From contig WJXW01000003.1 of NCBI GenBank assembly GCA_015832175.1, positions 2,170,001 through 2,234,000 of the forward strand: a stretch of DNA of 64,000 nucleotides, read 5' to 3'. Source of the stretch: Paraphaeosphaeria minitans. Taxonomy: Eukaryota > Ascomycota > Dothideomycetes > Pleosporales > Didymosphaeriaceae. Position 1 is the first letter of the stretch. The number at the start of each line of letters is the position of its first letter. The translations under genes and the position numbers were made by a program. Of the stretch, positions 35,435-46,271 are shown piece after piece. A model generated the notes under the pieces. That model was not told where the DNA came from and did no database searches. It worked only from the letters and a program-made list of their open reading frames with translations.

Positions 35435-36069
35435 TTTGTCATCTCTTTAGTTAAATCTGCGCCTTTTATATTCGCTGGGTCGGCTGGACTAGGAGCACCT
35501 CGGAGGTCAGGCCACAGTCACGCCGCTTACATGGAGATCAGGCGAACCTCGTGTGGTTTGCCGAAAACCTAACTACAGCCTCTTAGGAGTGAATATGCTC
35601 ATGAAATGACCTGATAACCTCTTGGAAGAGAGCATACGTTTACCCTATGCTTTGTTTATGCTTCCACAATAGGCTTTCGTGGCGCACAGCTCTCACAGTC
35701 ACCAATCATCCCATATGCAACGAAACCACCGATGTGAATTACGGAATCATCAATCATGCAAATATTTTACAATATGACACGAGAGGAATCTTATTTGACA
35801 TATATGCAGTCAATTTATTGGGTATGTCATCATGCGACAATGTGTAAAGTCGTGCGACTGGTGGGTTGTCGGGATCCGGGTGTGGTGTTGTGCGCGTAAG
35901 TGATTCTTCAGCGACAGCCTGTTATTATACACCCCATCTAACATGAGAAACGAAGGCAGGTTCGCCATGATTCAACCCGCATACGACCATGCGTTCCGAA
36001 GCAGTGAACGATACTGGCAGCATCTGCAGTGCAGGCGGCCTGTCGAACGCTTCTTGGCGCCGAATGAGC
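35435..36069. other. Intergenic, promoter of the flavoprotein gene and 3' flank of REC8
   Basis: AT-richer than the genes around it, with only 60-90-codon ORFs. The TATA-like site of the flavoprotein gene is at 35463-35472. Nothing else recognised. Confidence 0.4.
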
Positions 36070-38773
36070 TCAATCGCCGAAGACTGAGCCCTCTTCCTCT
36101 TCCTCATCCGCTTCTTCATCCGAATCTTCGCGATCAACCCCCTCAATATCACACTCTCCGTCTCCAAGGTGAGCTTCACCACCCTCCTGGAGCGGCAGCT
36201 CCGCCTGTGCGGCTTTCCCCTTCCCCGTAAGACTCAAGTTGATGTCAGCGAAATGCTCGTCTTGACGAACATCGAGCAAGCCTTTCGTTCCAAGCGTAAG
36301 AATCATCATGAGAGCTTGAGATGCAATCATCTTGTTGTTTGTATTGGGCGGAACGACTTCGTTGAAGGAAATCTCGTCCACAACAGTGGCAGCATCGACA
36401 TCCGAAACCGGAGCAATATCCTGATCGATGCGATTGCGTTTCTCTTGCATGGCATCGGAGACAAACATCAAGAAGTTTCCGGCCTCCACAGTCAGAGCTT
36501 CTCGAACACGCGAATCCGGTTCGGCGAGCAAGGCTTCGGGCATGTCTGAGCTGATGCCTGGGTCTGTCAAGCCATAGTCGTCTCCACCAAGGTCTCCATG
36601 ATCACCTTCCGCATCGTCCAAGAAGTTCAGGGCATCCAGTCTATCTGGCTTACCGCGGCGATGAAGTGGAGACTCGGAGATCATGCGGGCATTGCGACCT
36701 GTGAGCGACGAAGGTGGCCCGGATCCGACCAAGCCGACACGACCTAAATAGCAGTCAATACGTTATTACATCCACAGTCGATGTTATAAGGTCTTACCAC
36801 TTCTAGGGACAGCAGAAGAGCCGCGCACAGATGCGGTGATGTTCCAGGGCATTTCTGAGAAGCGTTGCTGGTCATCGAGGGGTGGCTGTTCCTCTCGTGG
36901 CAGCTCGACATCGTCGCCTCCAGGGATGAACAAGCCCTCATCTTCCTGGCCACGTCCGATATCTTCCTCGAGCTCATCCGTCCGCCGGCGCACGCGGCGC
37001 GATTCCTCTTGCGTAGCCTCATCGATGCCGCTGTCACGATCACGCTTCGAACGCGCACCACTCTTGCGACTTACACCAGTGAAGAACTCGAAGAGATTAT
37101 CGCCAATGAACTGATCGAAGGGCGTAGGGCCATTGACACCTTGCATTCGAGCTGCAATGCCTCCAATACCGGAGCCCCACATCCAGAACTCGGCATTCTT
37201 CTTCGCGAGCTGATTGACTCGATACTGGTTCTTCTGCTTAGAAGCTTCTCTCATGTTGGTCAAGTAATTGTCATTCCAGTCAGCGAGATCTTTGTTTCGA
37301 AGCTCCATCGAGGTATCGTTGGTGAGAACCCGTGCCGTGCGCTTCTTGCGGCGGATCGGGGCAACGACTGTTTCTGATGGCTCTACCACTTCTAAAGTCT
37401 GATCTTGTAGACTATCGCCGCCTGTAGGGAAGGCGTCGCCCTCGGCAAGACTGTCCCCGAACATGGGGAGATCGTTATCCATTTGATTGTCAACTTGCTG
37501 TTCGAAGTGAGTCAATGTTCGAGCCATGAGAAGGCTCAGCGGAAAACGAATGTTATATATACGGTAGGAAAGGGACAGGTGATAGAAGAACAAGCCTGTG
37601 AGGGATGTACTCATTTGCAACCAAAACCCCACGTGTCACTTACCTGATCTCGCTCGCGTAGACTGTCTTCGTGATCTTGCCTCACCTTGGCGCTCGCTCC
37701 TGCATCGCTGTGCACTGTACCCCCTCCCGGTGCTGCTGGGGTTCCAACATTGAGGTTCGCTTCGGTCAGGTCAACGAACTCGCCATTCTCGTCGAAGGTG
37801 AAGTCCGGGGCATCTAGTAATTGATATTCGATGAGTATGTATTGACAAACCATGATGGTGTCGTGGAGCCACTCACCTATCATGTCGTCGTCGACAGCAA
37901 CCTGACCACCGATGCTGCTGGGGCCATTACCTTGGAGCACAAACCCACCAGGGCCGACTGATGATGATGTAGGTATAATGAGTCCTGTGACTGGACAGGG
38001 AGTGGAAGGACCCTGTTCCTGTTGGAAATCGAACGGGTTTAATGATTGTGACTCGCTCGTCGTGCGCAGTGGAGGCACAGGGCTAAGCTCCAACTCTGCA
38101 AGAAATTCCAGCGGCGGCATGGCGAACTCGGGGAGGAACGATGGATCATCTTGCAAAATGAGCTGATCTGGTCTGTCAATCGACCGTGAGCATGAGACTA
38201 TTGTTGATTGGAGAATGCCATGCTCACCTGGCTTTGCCAGCGTGGGGATCTAAGGCTACGCCCTCTACCGACCGCAACATCAGATGCATCGAATTGTACA
38301 TATTTTGCGCATCGGAAAGAACATAACCGCACTGCTGGAGATACACACGAGAGACGCCATACCTGGGCCTTTCAGCACTGGAATGAGTTAAGGTCCGAAA
38401 GACCTACAACAAGTTTCCCTGCAGACGCAAAGCCATCGGTGCTGCCGGATCTATGATGGTCCGACATGCTTTTGGTACATCGACATCTTGTATGGCCTTG
38501 CGGTTGATCCTCTTCGAACTCGACTTCGCGCCGAGGGTTGCAACGAGCCTTCTTGTTGTGTGAGTGAAGCTATTGCTAGGGAAGGTGCAACTCACCAGAC
38601 CTTCGCCTCGTTAGGATCGATACCCGAAGGAAACAAAGGGGGAGCGAGTCCAGGATCGTTGAGGTACTACTTACAGTTGCCACACCATATTTGCGTGAGG
38701 TGAGAACTGCGACTGTCAGCTACTTGACTGCGTAGGCAAGCGGAGCATGCCTACCCTCGTGGCTGTAGAACAT
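36070..38773 (-). CDS. REC8: Meiotic cohesin subunit REC8 (723 aa, 9 exons)
   Basis: Exons: 38773-38755, 38706-38675, 38600-38596, 38548-38408, 38362-38228, 38172-37877, 37813-37644, 37497-36798, 36743-36070. Spliced, the N-terminus reads M-F-Y-S-H-E-V-L-T-S-R-K-Y-G-V-A-T-V-W-L-V-A-T-L-G. This is the kleisin N-domain in its REC8 form; RAD21 has a different opening. It continues D-V-D-V-P-K-A-C, A-P-M-A-L-R-L-Q-G-N-L-L-Y-G-V-S-R-V-Y and C-G-Y-V-L-S-D. The middle is acidic and disordered. The C-terminal winged helix (A-S-Q-A-L-M-M-I-L-T-L-G-T-K-G-L-L, then F-A-D-I-N-L-S-L) contacts the SMC1 head. Exon 3 is only 5 nt (GTCTG), giving V and part of W. The third intron is 47 bp and the seventh 146 bp; the seventh acceptor (37500-37498) is the least certain. 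Nine exons in a gene this size is far above its neighbours. Confidence 0.9.
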
Positions 38774-39196
38774 GGCACCGAATAGTACACGCAACGAAAG
38801 ATGAAACTAGTACAGCAGAGAACGAGTCGATACCATAACGGATGTAAGTGCGAGTGCGTGAGTGTGCGATTGTGGAAATGTGTAGAAGCGTGGGGAAGTG
38901 AAGGGAGCAGCTTGGCTTGGCGCGCGTGCGAGCAGACGCGGTCAAACGCGTCCTCGTTGGCTTCACCACGCGAGAAAGTCAAAGAGCGAGTGAAGGTGAA
39001 CGAGCAAACCCGTTACAGTGGTAGAATATTATTTCTGCTTTGTGAGCCCGAGTATGCTGAAGCCTCCTCTACTACGTTCCGTACATCCATGAGCCTCTAT
39101 GCAACGCCAAATGACATGCTTTACTGCTCGTTGTCATGTCCAGCACCAAAAGTGGAGATGACTGTCAAACGTCCCAGCGAGTGAGGGTCACCCTGT
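38774..39196. other. Intergenic between REC8 and UBP6
   Basis: The promoter and leader of REC8 and the 3' flank of UBP6. There is a GTGCGAGTGCGTGAGTGTGCG run near 38850. No meiosis-specific site was identified with confidence. Confidence 0.4.
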
Positions 39197-41084
39197 CTAT
39201 GCCTTGTTGTCCTCGTCAATGGTGGCTAAGGGGACAGCGCGGTAGAGGAGGATTAACGCTGAGTGACTCTGACCTAAGAACAATGAGCTAATGAGCAGGC
39301 ACACAGCATGACGTACTTACCACCACCAGACAATGTCTGGATTCTCTCAGAACCGACTTCCGAGACTTTGTCGTCGTTGAACCACCACCACTTGCCATCT
39401 TCCTCTTTTCTCTTTCCAGTTACCGGATCCTTTGTGCCCTGCTTCTTCACGAACGAGGTGTAATGACCGCTATCGGCACTGGCACCCTGGTGTGTGATAA
39501 TTCCTCTCAGCTCATAGAGACCAGTTTGGTTCGCCCCTTCGTCCGCGGCCATTTTCGAGTCAACCAAGGCGAGAAGTTCTTTCTTGGCGTTCAGGATGGA
39601 TGCTGCCCTCTCCTGCTCAATTTGAGCATCCGTCTTGTACTCAACGTCTGGCATATCCGTATCTTCTTCTTTGGCCTTTTCGGCGGCCTGCTTGGCCTCG
39701 GACTTCTTCTGGAGAGGCTCCTTGGTATTTGGGCCAGCATCGTTTTCCTCGCCAGCCTTCATGCGGCGCTGGCGCTTCCGGGCACGCTCAACATCCTCCT
39801 CCTCCTTCCGGATGTCGCGAATCTTCTCGCGGACCGGAATCAGTAGCTTCTTCAAGTCATCCGTGCAGAACTCTACCGCATCTAGCTCCTCAGGGAAGGT
39901 AACCTTCCGCATGATCTTTGCTTTCTTGCTAGTCGTTCTCCGCCAGTCGAAGCGCACGAAGTGTACGGTGAGATACTTGGGGAGCCGCGCAATGCGTGAT
40001 GTCTTGGTGTACAACGCATCCCGTCCCAAGGCGTCAGACCGTTTTTCGATCTGTTCTTTCAAGCCAGCGGCCAGCCCATCACGAAGATGATTCGTGTCAA
40101 CGGTGATGTGACAATTGAGCTTGAGAAAATTATCTTCGCTTTGCACAGGTTCCTCACCGCCTTCCTTAGCCGCAGGCTCGTCGCATTCCATGACAGACTC
40201 GAACTTGCCCGCCATGTACTTGTCAATAAAGGATAAGTCATTTGCAGCCTTGCCGTCAGATGACCCTTCGTCCTTGATCTTGAGCTTTTGTCGGAGCTGT
40301 GATACGATTTGTGACCATGCCTCTTCTGCGTCCTGCTGTGCATAGCCGTGGCCGTCCTTGGACTTTTGTGCGAACTGAGGGAAAGCGGTTCGAAGGGCGT
40401 TGAGGAACATCAGCGGAGGGAAACCATGCTGGGTCTCGGACATCTGCTTGAAAAGATCGCGCAGGCTGCCTGTGAGGTCCATGGAGGCACCGAGGCCACC
40501 GAGACCGAACTGGCTGAGCTGGCTTGCTGAGCTTGAACCGGCATTGCTGGACCCGTTAGTGTTTCGTAAGGCGACCAGAAAGTGGTAGCCGGACATACCT
40601 GGCGGAGTACTGCAAAAGCTCTTCCTGAAGCTCAGGGATAGAGCGTAGCGTCTGGAGTGTAGAGTTCATGTAGCAGGTGTTGCCCAGGTTCTGCAGGCCA
40701 GCCGGTGTGGCACCGTCAATCTGCGCGGCTTCTGCTTCAGTCATATCCTCGAGGAAGCGGATCTTCTCTTTCGGTCGTTCTATTGTGTTTGCATCTCCCG
40801 ATGGTGTGCCCATCATCATGAGGGCCTGCTTGGGTTTCAGGCCCAGCTTGGACATGTCGGCGTCATCCTTGAGCTGCCCGCCCTTGACGATGATTTTCTG
40901 GCGTTCTGGCTCGACACCGGTGAGGGAAAAGAGCTGCAACTTGAACGTCGCGCCGTCGGAGGAAGGGTCGACTTCGACATCGTGCTTCTTGCCCTGGTGC
41001 TTCACGACCACTGCTCGCAACATATTAGCGAACAAATTCCCCGAGACACTCGGAGCGTAACCACATACCTGGTATTGAAGCCAT
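39197..41084 (-). CDS. UBP6: Proteasome-associated ubiquitin hydrolase UBP6/USP14 (576 aa)
   Basis: Exons 41084-41069, 41010-40599, 40546-39321 and 39273-39197; introns of 58, 52 and 47 bp. The second has a perfect CACTAAC branch site. Exon 1 is 16 nt and encodes M-A-S-I-P plus one base. Residues 5-75 are a ubiquitin-like domain (V-V-V-K-H-Q-G-K-K, then K-I-I-V-K-G-G) that docks on proteasome Rpn1. The catalytic Cys box G-L-Q-N-L-G-N-T-C-Y-M-N has Cys at residue 118. The His box is H-Q-G-A-S-A-D-S-G-H-Y-T-S-F, followed by W-W-F-N-D-D-K-V. A charged insert rich in K/E/R (R-K-E-E-E-D-V-E-R-A-R-K-R-Q) is long, as in filamentous fungi. It trims ubiquitin from proteasome substrates. The last exon restores S-A-L-I-L-L-Y-R-A, the usual C-terminal USP strand. 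Confidence 0.95.
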
Positions 41085-41398
41085 GTTGGAGATGTGGGAA
41101 AGTCCCGGCGGGGGATATGTAGAGGCTGCGAGACCGAAGGAGAGGAGACGGAGAGCTATTGTTCAGCGGTGGCTCGCGGGGCAAATGTGCAATGGTCTAC
41201 GACAGAAACCCGTAGACATGGCGGAGGCGGGCAACATGGGCCAAGGCGCTAGTGGGGACCCCTGCCTGCGGGCTCGCCGCAGCTTCCCCACCACGACCTC
41301 ATCGTGTACTTGTGATATTTGCACGGTATAGCTTGCTGCCCTGCATTTCCGACATCATCTTTCTAGTTCGAGCTCGTGGGGCTTGACCTCACAACAGG
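41085..41398. promoter_or_regulatory. Divergent promoter between UBP6 and ARPC4
   Basis: 314 bp separate the two start codons on opposite strands. The interval is GC-rich with no evident TATA box, as in housekeeping promoters. Confidence 0.5.
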
Positions 41399-42111
41399 AT
41401 GGTATTTGCGCACCGAAAGTGGCAGCAACACGGCCGCCTGCTGACGCCTACAGTCCCAATCCCTCCGCCCGTACCTCCAATGCGTGCGCTCGTCGCTCAC
41501 GGCCGCCCTCTCCCTCGCCAACTTTGCGTCCCAAGCCTCAGAAAGACACAATGTTCCCGAGATCGAAGCCGCTAGCTCCCCGGAAGTGCTGCTCAACCCG
41601 CTTACCGTGTCGAGGAACGAGAATGAGAGGGTCCTGATCGAGCCCAGCATCAACAGCGTGCGGATAAGCATAAAGATTAAGCAGGCGGACGAGATAGAAC
41701 ATATTCTAGTGCACAAATTCACGCGCTTCTTGACGCAAAGAGCGGAGGCCTTCTTCATCCTACGAAGGAAGCCGGTCAAGGTATGCGGTGGCAGAGGAAA
41801 CGCATCATGCGGCAGGCTTACAAGCTCAGGGTTATGATATCTCCTTCCTCATCACCAATTTCCATACCGAGGAGATGCTGAAGCACAAGCTGGTGGATTT
41901 CATCATTCAATTTATGGAGGAAGTGGACAAGGAGATTTCAGAGATGAAGCTCTTCGTAAGCCACCTGGACGTCTCCACAGAAGAAATGCTGACCCACGAC
42001 AGTTGAACGCAAGAGCTCGTTTTGTTGCCGAGTCCTTCCTAACACCGGTATGTCTTCAGTATTTCACGCAAATCGGCCGCAACATACTGACCGAACCCAC
42101 AGTTCGATTGA
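41399..42111 (+). CDS. ARC19: Arp2/3 complex subunit 4 (ARPC4, 169 aa, 5 coding exons)
   Basis: Coding exons: 41399-41401 (ATG only), 41454-41780, 41830-41955, 42003-42047 and 42103-42111 (F-D-stop). Introns are 52, 49, 47 and 55 bp, each with GTANGN-type donor and AG acceptor. The spliced protein begins [11 protein letters not shown] and runs through [23 protein letters not shown] and [12 protein letters not shown]. It ends [15 protein letters not shown]. Family length is about 168-171 residues, and the N- and C-terminal ends are those of known orthologs, which supports both minimal terminal exons. The protein is a core scaffold of the actin-branching complex. No in-frame ATG gives an equivalent N-terminus inside exon 2. 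Confidence 0.93.
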
Positions 42112-42895
42112 GCGCGATACCTACATGTTTGTCGGATCAGGCGGCAGTGTGTGTTGCATGAAGTGGGAGTCTGGCGCCATGGGGCAGAGGGGCTTCTTGC
42201 CACCCCACGATGCATTGGACGGCGACTCGGCTCTTGGGAGTTGTTAGGCTTATGGCATGCCTCCTGGACGCATCCACGGGCAGCCTAAAACATGAACACG
42301 ATGTATATAAACCCTGAGCCTCAATCAATCGTGTTACGGTTACATGTGATGCAGTGATGGAAAGCACGTAGCTTGGATGTTTGCTTGGATGTTTCAATAA
42401 TGGTGGACTTGAGGCGTGGGCATCTCGATTCAATGCTGGAACTAGATCTCGGCAAGGCGCGGGCGGATGCACTGACACCGTGCGGCCCGAATGGGGCATG
42501 GAGGAGCTTGATGCGGGGTTGAGCCGCACGCACGTTGGAGGAAGACGCAACCTGCAAGAGCTTTCCACGTCGTATTCCGGAACTTGTAGCGCCCTGAAAT
42601 ACACTTCAAGGTATACCAAGTATGTAGAAGGATAAACAAACATCTAGCCCAGGGTCTGCTCGGCCTAGCAGCTGTTGCATGGTCGGCCGGCGGAATAACG
42701 TTCGCGCAGCTCCCAAGACCTCGGTTCCCAGCGGCTGTTGTTCCCTCACCCGAATCGCGCTTGAAGTTGCGACGAAACACCGACCTTATTAGCTATTCTC
42801 CAGAGCGCCTGACTCTGCAATCACGCGTACGACATTCCCTCTTAATCCTAGAGCTGCCCCGACATCGCCCGGGCTCGCAGGAAGCTAATTTGAGA
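42112..42895. other. Intergenic between ARPC4 and the methylcitrate dehydratase gene
   Basis: About 780 bases, no supported gene; ORFs of 70-170 codons on both strands overlap each other and lack motifs. Confidence 0.4.
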
Positions 42896-44586
42896 ATGTC
42901 GACCTTCAGTCGCAACCTGTGCAGCACCGCATCACGATCCCTTCGTCAGCGGCCAGCCCTTTGCGCGAGAGCCATTAGGCCAATTGCCCTCCGAACCGCA
43001 CCCACAAGCACACGCATCGCCGCCGCAACCTCATTCTCCACCATGACTGCCCTCAAGAGTGCTGCCCCGCCCGTCTCTGGCAACCGAGAGTACGATCCAG
43101 AGATCAAGGATGTGGCCAACTACATCCACAATGTCAAAATCGACTCTGAGCTTGCGGTATGCCATTGTCCTTCCTACCTTCGAATAAAGCTAATTTGTTG
43201 TCTGCTCAGTACGATACTGCCCGCTGGGTCTTTGTTGACACCCTTGGCTGCGGTCTCAAGGCGCTGGAGTTCGAGCAATGCAGGAACATTCTCGGTCCTA
43301 TCGTCGAGGGCACCGTGGTGCCCAATGGTACGAAGGTGCCCGGTACCAACTACCAGCTCGACCCTGTGAACGGTGCCTTCAACATTGGTGCTATGATTCG
43401 ATGGCTCGACTTCAATGACTGCTGGCTCGCAGCTGAGTGGGGTCACCCCTCCGACAACCTGGGTGCTATTCTCGCAACTGCCGACTGGATCACGCGCACA
43501 AACAAGAATGGTGGAAACCTCGGTAACGGCAAGATCTTCAAGGTCAGGGATGTCCTTGAGGCCATGATCAGGGCACATGAGATCCAGGGCTGCATGGCAC
43601 TGGAAAACTCCTTCAACAAGGTCGGTCTCGACCACGTTGTGCTTGTCAAGCTTGCGTCCACCGCTGTTGTCGCCAAGATGATGGGCCTGAACGAGACTCA
43701 GACCCGTGACGCTATCTCGCAAGCTTGGGTCGATGGACAGTCCCTCCGAACCTACAGGCACTCGCCCAACACCATGTCCCGCAAATCGTGGGCCGCAGGT
43801 GACGCGTGCCAGAAGGCCGTGAACATTGTTCTCAAGGTGCTCAAGGGAGAGCAGGGTCTTCCCACTGTGCTCTCTGCCCCCGTTTGGGGTTTCTACGATG
43901 TGGCCTTCAAGGGCAAGCCCTTCCAGTTCCAGAGGGAATACGGTAGCTACGTCATGGAGAACGTTCTGTTCAAGGTTTCCTACCCTGCCGAATTCCACTC
44001 CCAGACCGCCGTCGAGGCTGCTCAGCGCCTCAACAAGAAGCTCAAGGCAATGGACAAGACCGCCGAGGACATCGAGAGCGTTGTCAACCGCACCCACGAG
44101 GCATGCATTCGCATCATCGACAAGCAGTTCAAGCCCATGGATAACTTTGCCGACCGTGATCACTGCGTCCAATACATGGTTTCCACCATGTTCGTCTTCA
44201 ACCGCCTCGAGGCCACCGACTACCCCGATGACAGCGAGGCCGCCACCTCCGCCCTTGTTGAATCCCTCCGACAGCGCATCAGCTGCGTGGAGGACCCGCA
44301 GTTCACCAAAGACTACCATGACCCCGCCAAACGCACCATCTCCAACGCCCTGACCGTCACATTGAAGGACGGCACCGTGCTCGACGAGGAAGTCATAGAG
44401 GCTCCTCTGGGTCACCGCCTGCGACGAGAGGAGGCTAAGCCCGAAATTCTCGCCAAGTACAAGAATCATCTCGGCCCTCACTACCCTGCGGAGCACGTGA
44501 ACAAGCTTGTCGACCTTGCGCAGGATAGCAAGACGCTCGACAACATGGACATTGATGAGTACGTGGATCTTTACGTAAAAAATTAG
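42896..44586 (+). CDS. prpD: 2-methylcitrate dehydratase, mitochondrial (545 aa)
   Basis: Exons 42896-43156 and 43210-44586; the 53-bp intron has donor GTATGC and acceptor CAG. The first 50 residues are Arg/Ser/Ala-rich without acids, a mitochondrial presequence. The mature protein begins near S-T-M-T-A-L-K-S-A. PrpD/MmgE landmarks: A-R-W-V-F-V-D-T-L-G-C-G, F-N-I-G-A-M-I-R-W-L-D-F-N-D, E-W-G-H-P-S-D-N-L-G, H-E-I-Q-G-C, G-L-D-H-V, S-W-A-A-G-D-A and A-E-F-H-S-Q-T-A-V-E-A. It dehydrates 2-methylcitrate in the methylcitrate cycle, which removes propionyl-CoA from odd-chain fatty acids and branched amino acids. The other cycle genes are not nearby. A 487-codon antisense ORF (43174-44637) is a codon-bias shadow. 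Confidence 0.95.
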
Positions 44587-46271
44587 GCGACCAGAAGGCG
44601 CCATGGGTAGACTGTGAACAATATGTTGAAACTTCACACTGTACCCTAATTGAACCGAATGATGCTATCGTATCGTTCTTCGCTGCGACCCTGAACGCGA
44701 CCTTGAACGCGACCTTGTCCTCCATTTTAGCAACAATTTGCTGTAGCTGTCTATTTACCGAGCCAAAGTACCTTGATCAGGGTTTCCGTCCAGGGCCATA
44801 ATGCTTCTGCTTGGGCAAGCGTTTGCCTACCGTTGTTGCTCAGCTGTACTTCTTATCATGTCCCTAGTCTACGCTTCTGACGATGCTGTCTCCTGATTAA
44901 TCATGCAAGCAAGTTCTTTAACCTAATCCGTTCTGCAAGAACACAAGTGCCGCGGAAAACTGCCCGAAGGCCACTTAAAACGTTGTTTCAAGCTTCAGTT
45001 CAATGGCCGCGGAATCTAACATGTACCCATACCTCCAGCTCACACAGCTGCATGATTCGCTGGCAAAGGCAAACAGCGTCGTCTTGATTTTTGAGTTTCT
45101 ACGGTACGAATCCCACTTCGCCTCTTCGAACGTCTCCACCACGAGGCCAGGCGTGTCTCGGTCCTCGGTGGTTCGGTGGGGGGAGTGTGGAGCTGGCCGC
45201 GCGTGAAAGGCTGCCGAAAGTCTCTCCTCGAATGTGACATCAGTCGGTTATGTCGTTGTCTTGGCACAAACATGCGGTTCTGCCAAACGTGGCCCTGCAA
45301 GCTTGCACGCCTACCGGTGAAGCGGGACCGAAGTTCGGGGGTTGCGAGGTGGCTTCCGCAGTGTCGGATCGCCACGAGCGAGCCAGCCTCGTCGGTGATG
45401 CCGATAACGGATTTGACTGTATTGTTGATCTTTTCGGTGTATTTTTCCTTCCAGGGCGTTGGATGTCATGTCCCAGCTGTGTGCTATAACACTGTAGGCT
45501 GGGCGTTTGGAAGCTGGAAAGATTGTATTTCAACTTCAAAATCAGATGATTGGAGCGCATTCTCCAAACACCTGCATGTCTTCCATTGACACAAAGAAAT
45601 TTTAGCCAAACACCTCGAAACGGGACCATTCAAGCTCACGGGGGCCAGACCTGCATTAAGCTATTGTAGATTTTCACGTTGCATGTTCCGTCGAGTTGGA
45701 GCCGGACCAAGGCGTTGGCCCATCGCGGTGGTCTTTCAGCCGCTGAGCCGCCAATGAAAACGCCTAAACGCCGTCCGACTAGCTTCTGCGAGCCGTGTCG
45801 CGTCTCGACTATCGAATTCACATAGCGTACCACCCTGTGCTGTCATTGCGTGCAGTAGCGGCGGCATAGCCCGGAGGATCACGGGTTCCGATAGCCGTTG
45901 CAATTCCGGGGTTTGATTGAAACCTTATCGCACAGCTCGGGAATGTGAGAAAAAAATGTTATGATGACACACGGCGAGATTCTCCAAGACACTGAAGTGG
46001 TATCGATCACATCGCAAGGGACTGGAGATACTGAAATGAGAAAATCTTATTAGGATTAGTACTTGTAGCTATGTACTACAATGCAATGCATCCCTCGACC
46101 CGCCATTACCATACCATGACACAACACATTATGGATGAACCGATGCCGCTAATTGCTGGAAAGGAGTGCGTGGCGCATGAGTCTCGTTAACCCATCCATA
46201 CGCCTTTGACTTGAGAAGTAGTAAATCCCATATCCCTAAGATTGATAATGAAAAGTAGGTGGTGGAGATGC
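44587..46271. other. Intergenic interval, no supported gene
   Basis: 1.7 kb between the methylcitrate dehydratase gene (+) and the PIR gene (-). ORFs up to 137 codons overlap on both strands without motifs. A direct repeat of GCGACCNTGAACGC lies at about 44683-44716. Confidence 0.4.

Noticed and set aside
43174..44637. 487-codon ORF antisense to the methylcitrate dehydratase gene
   Set aside because: It mirrors a strongly expressed GC-biased gene whose codon use suppresses stops on the opposite strand; its product has no motif and the sense strand is a clear PrpD.
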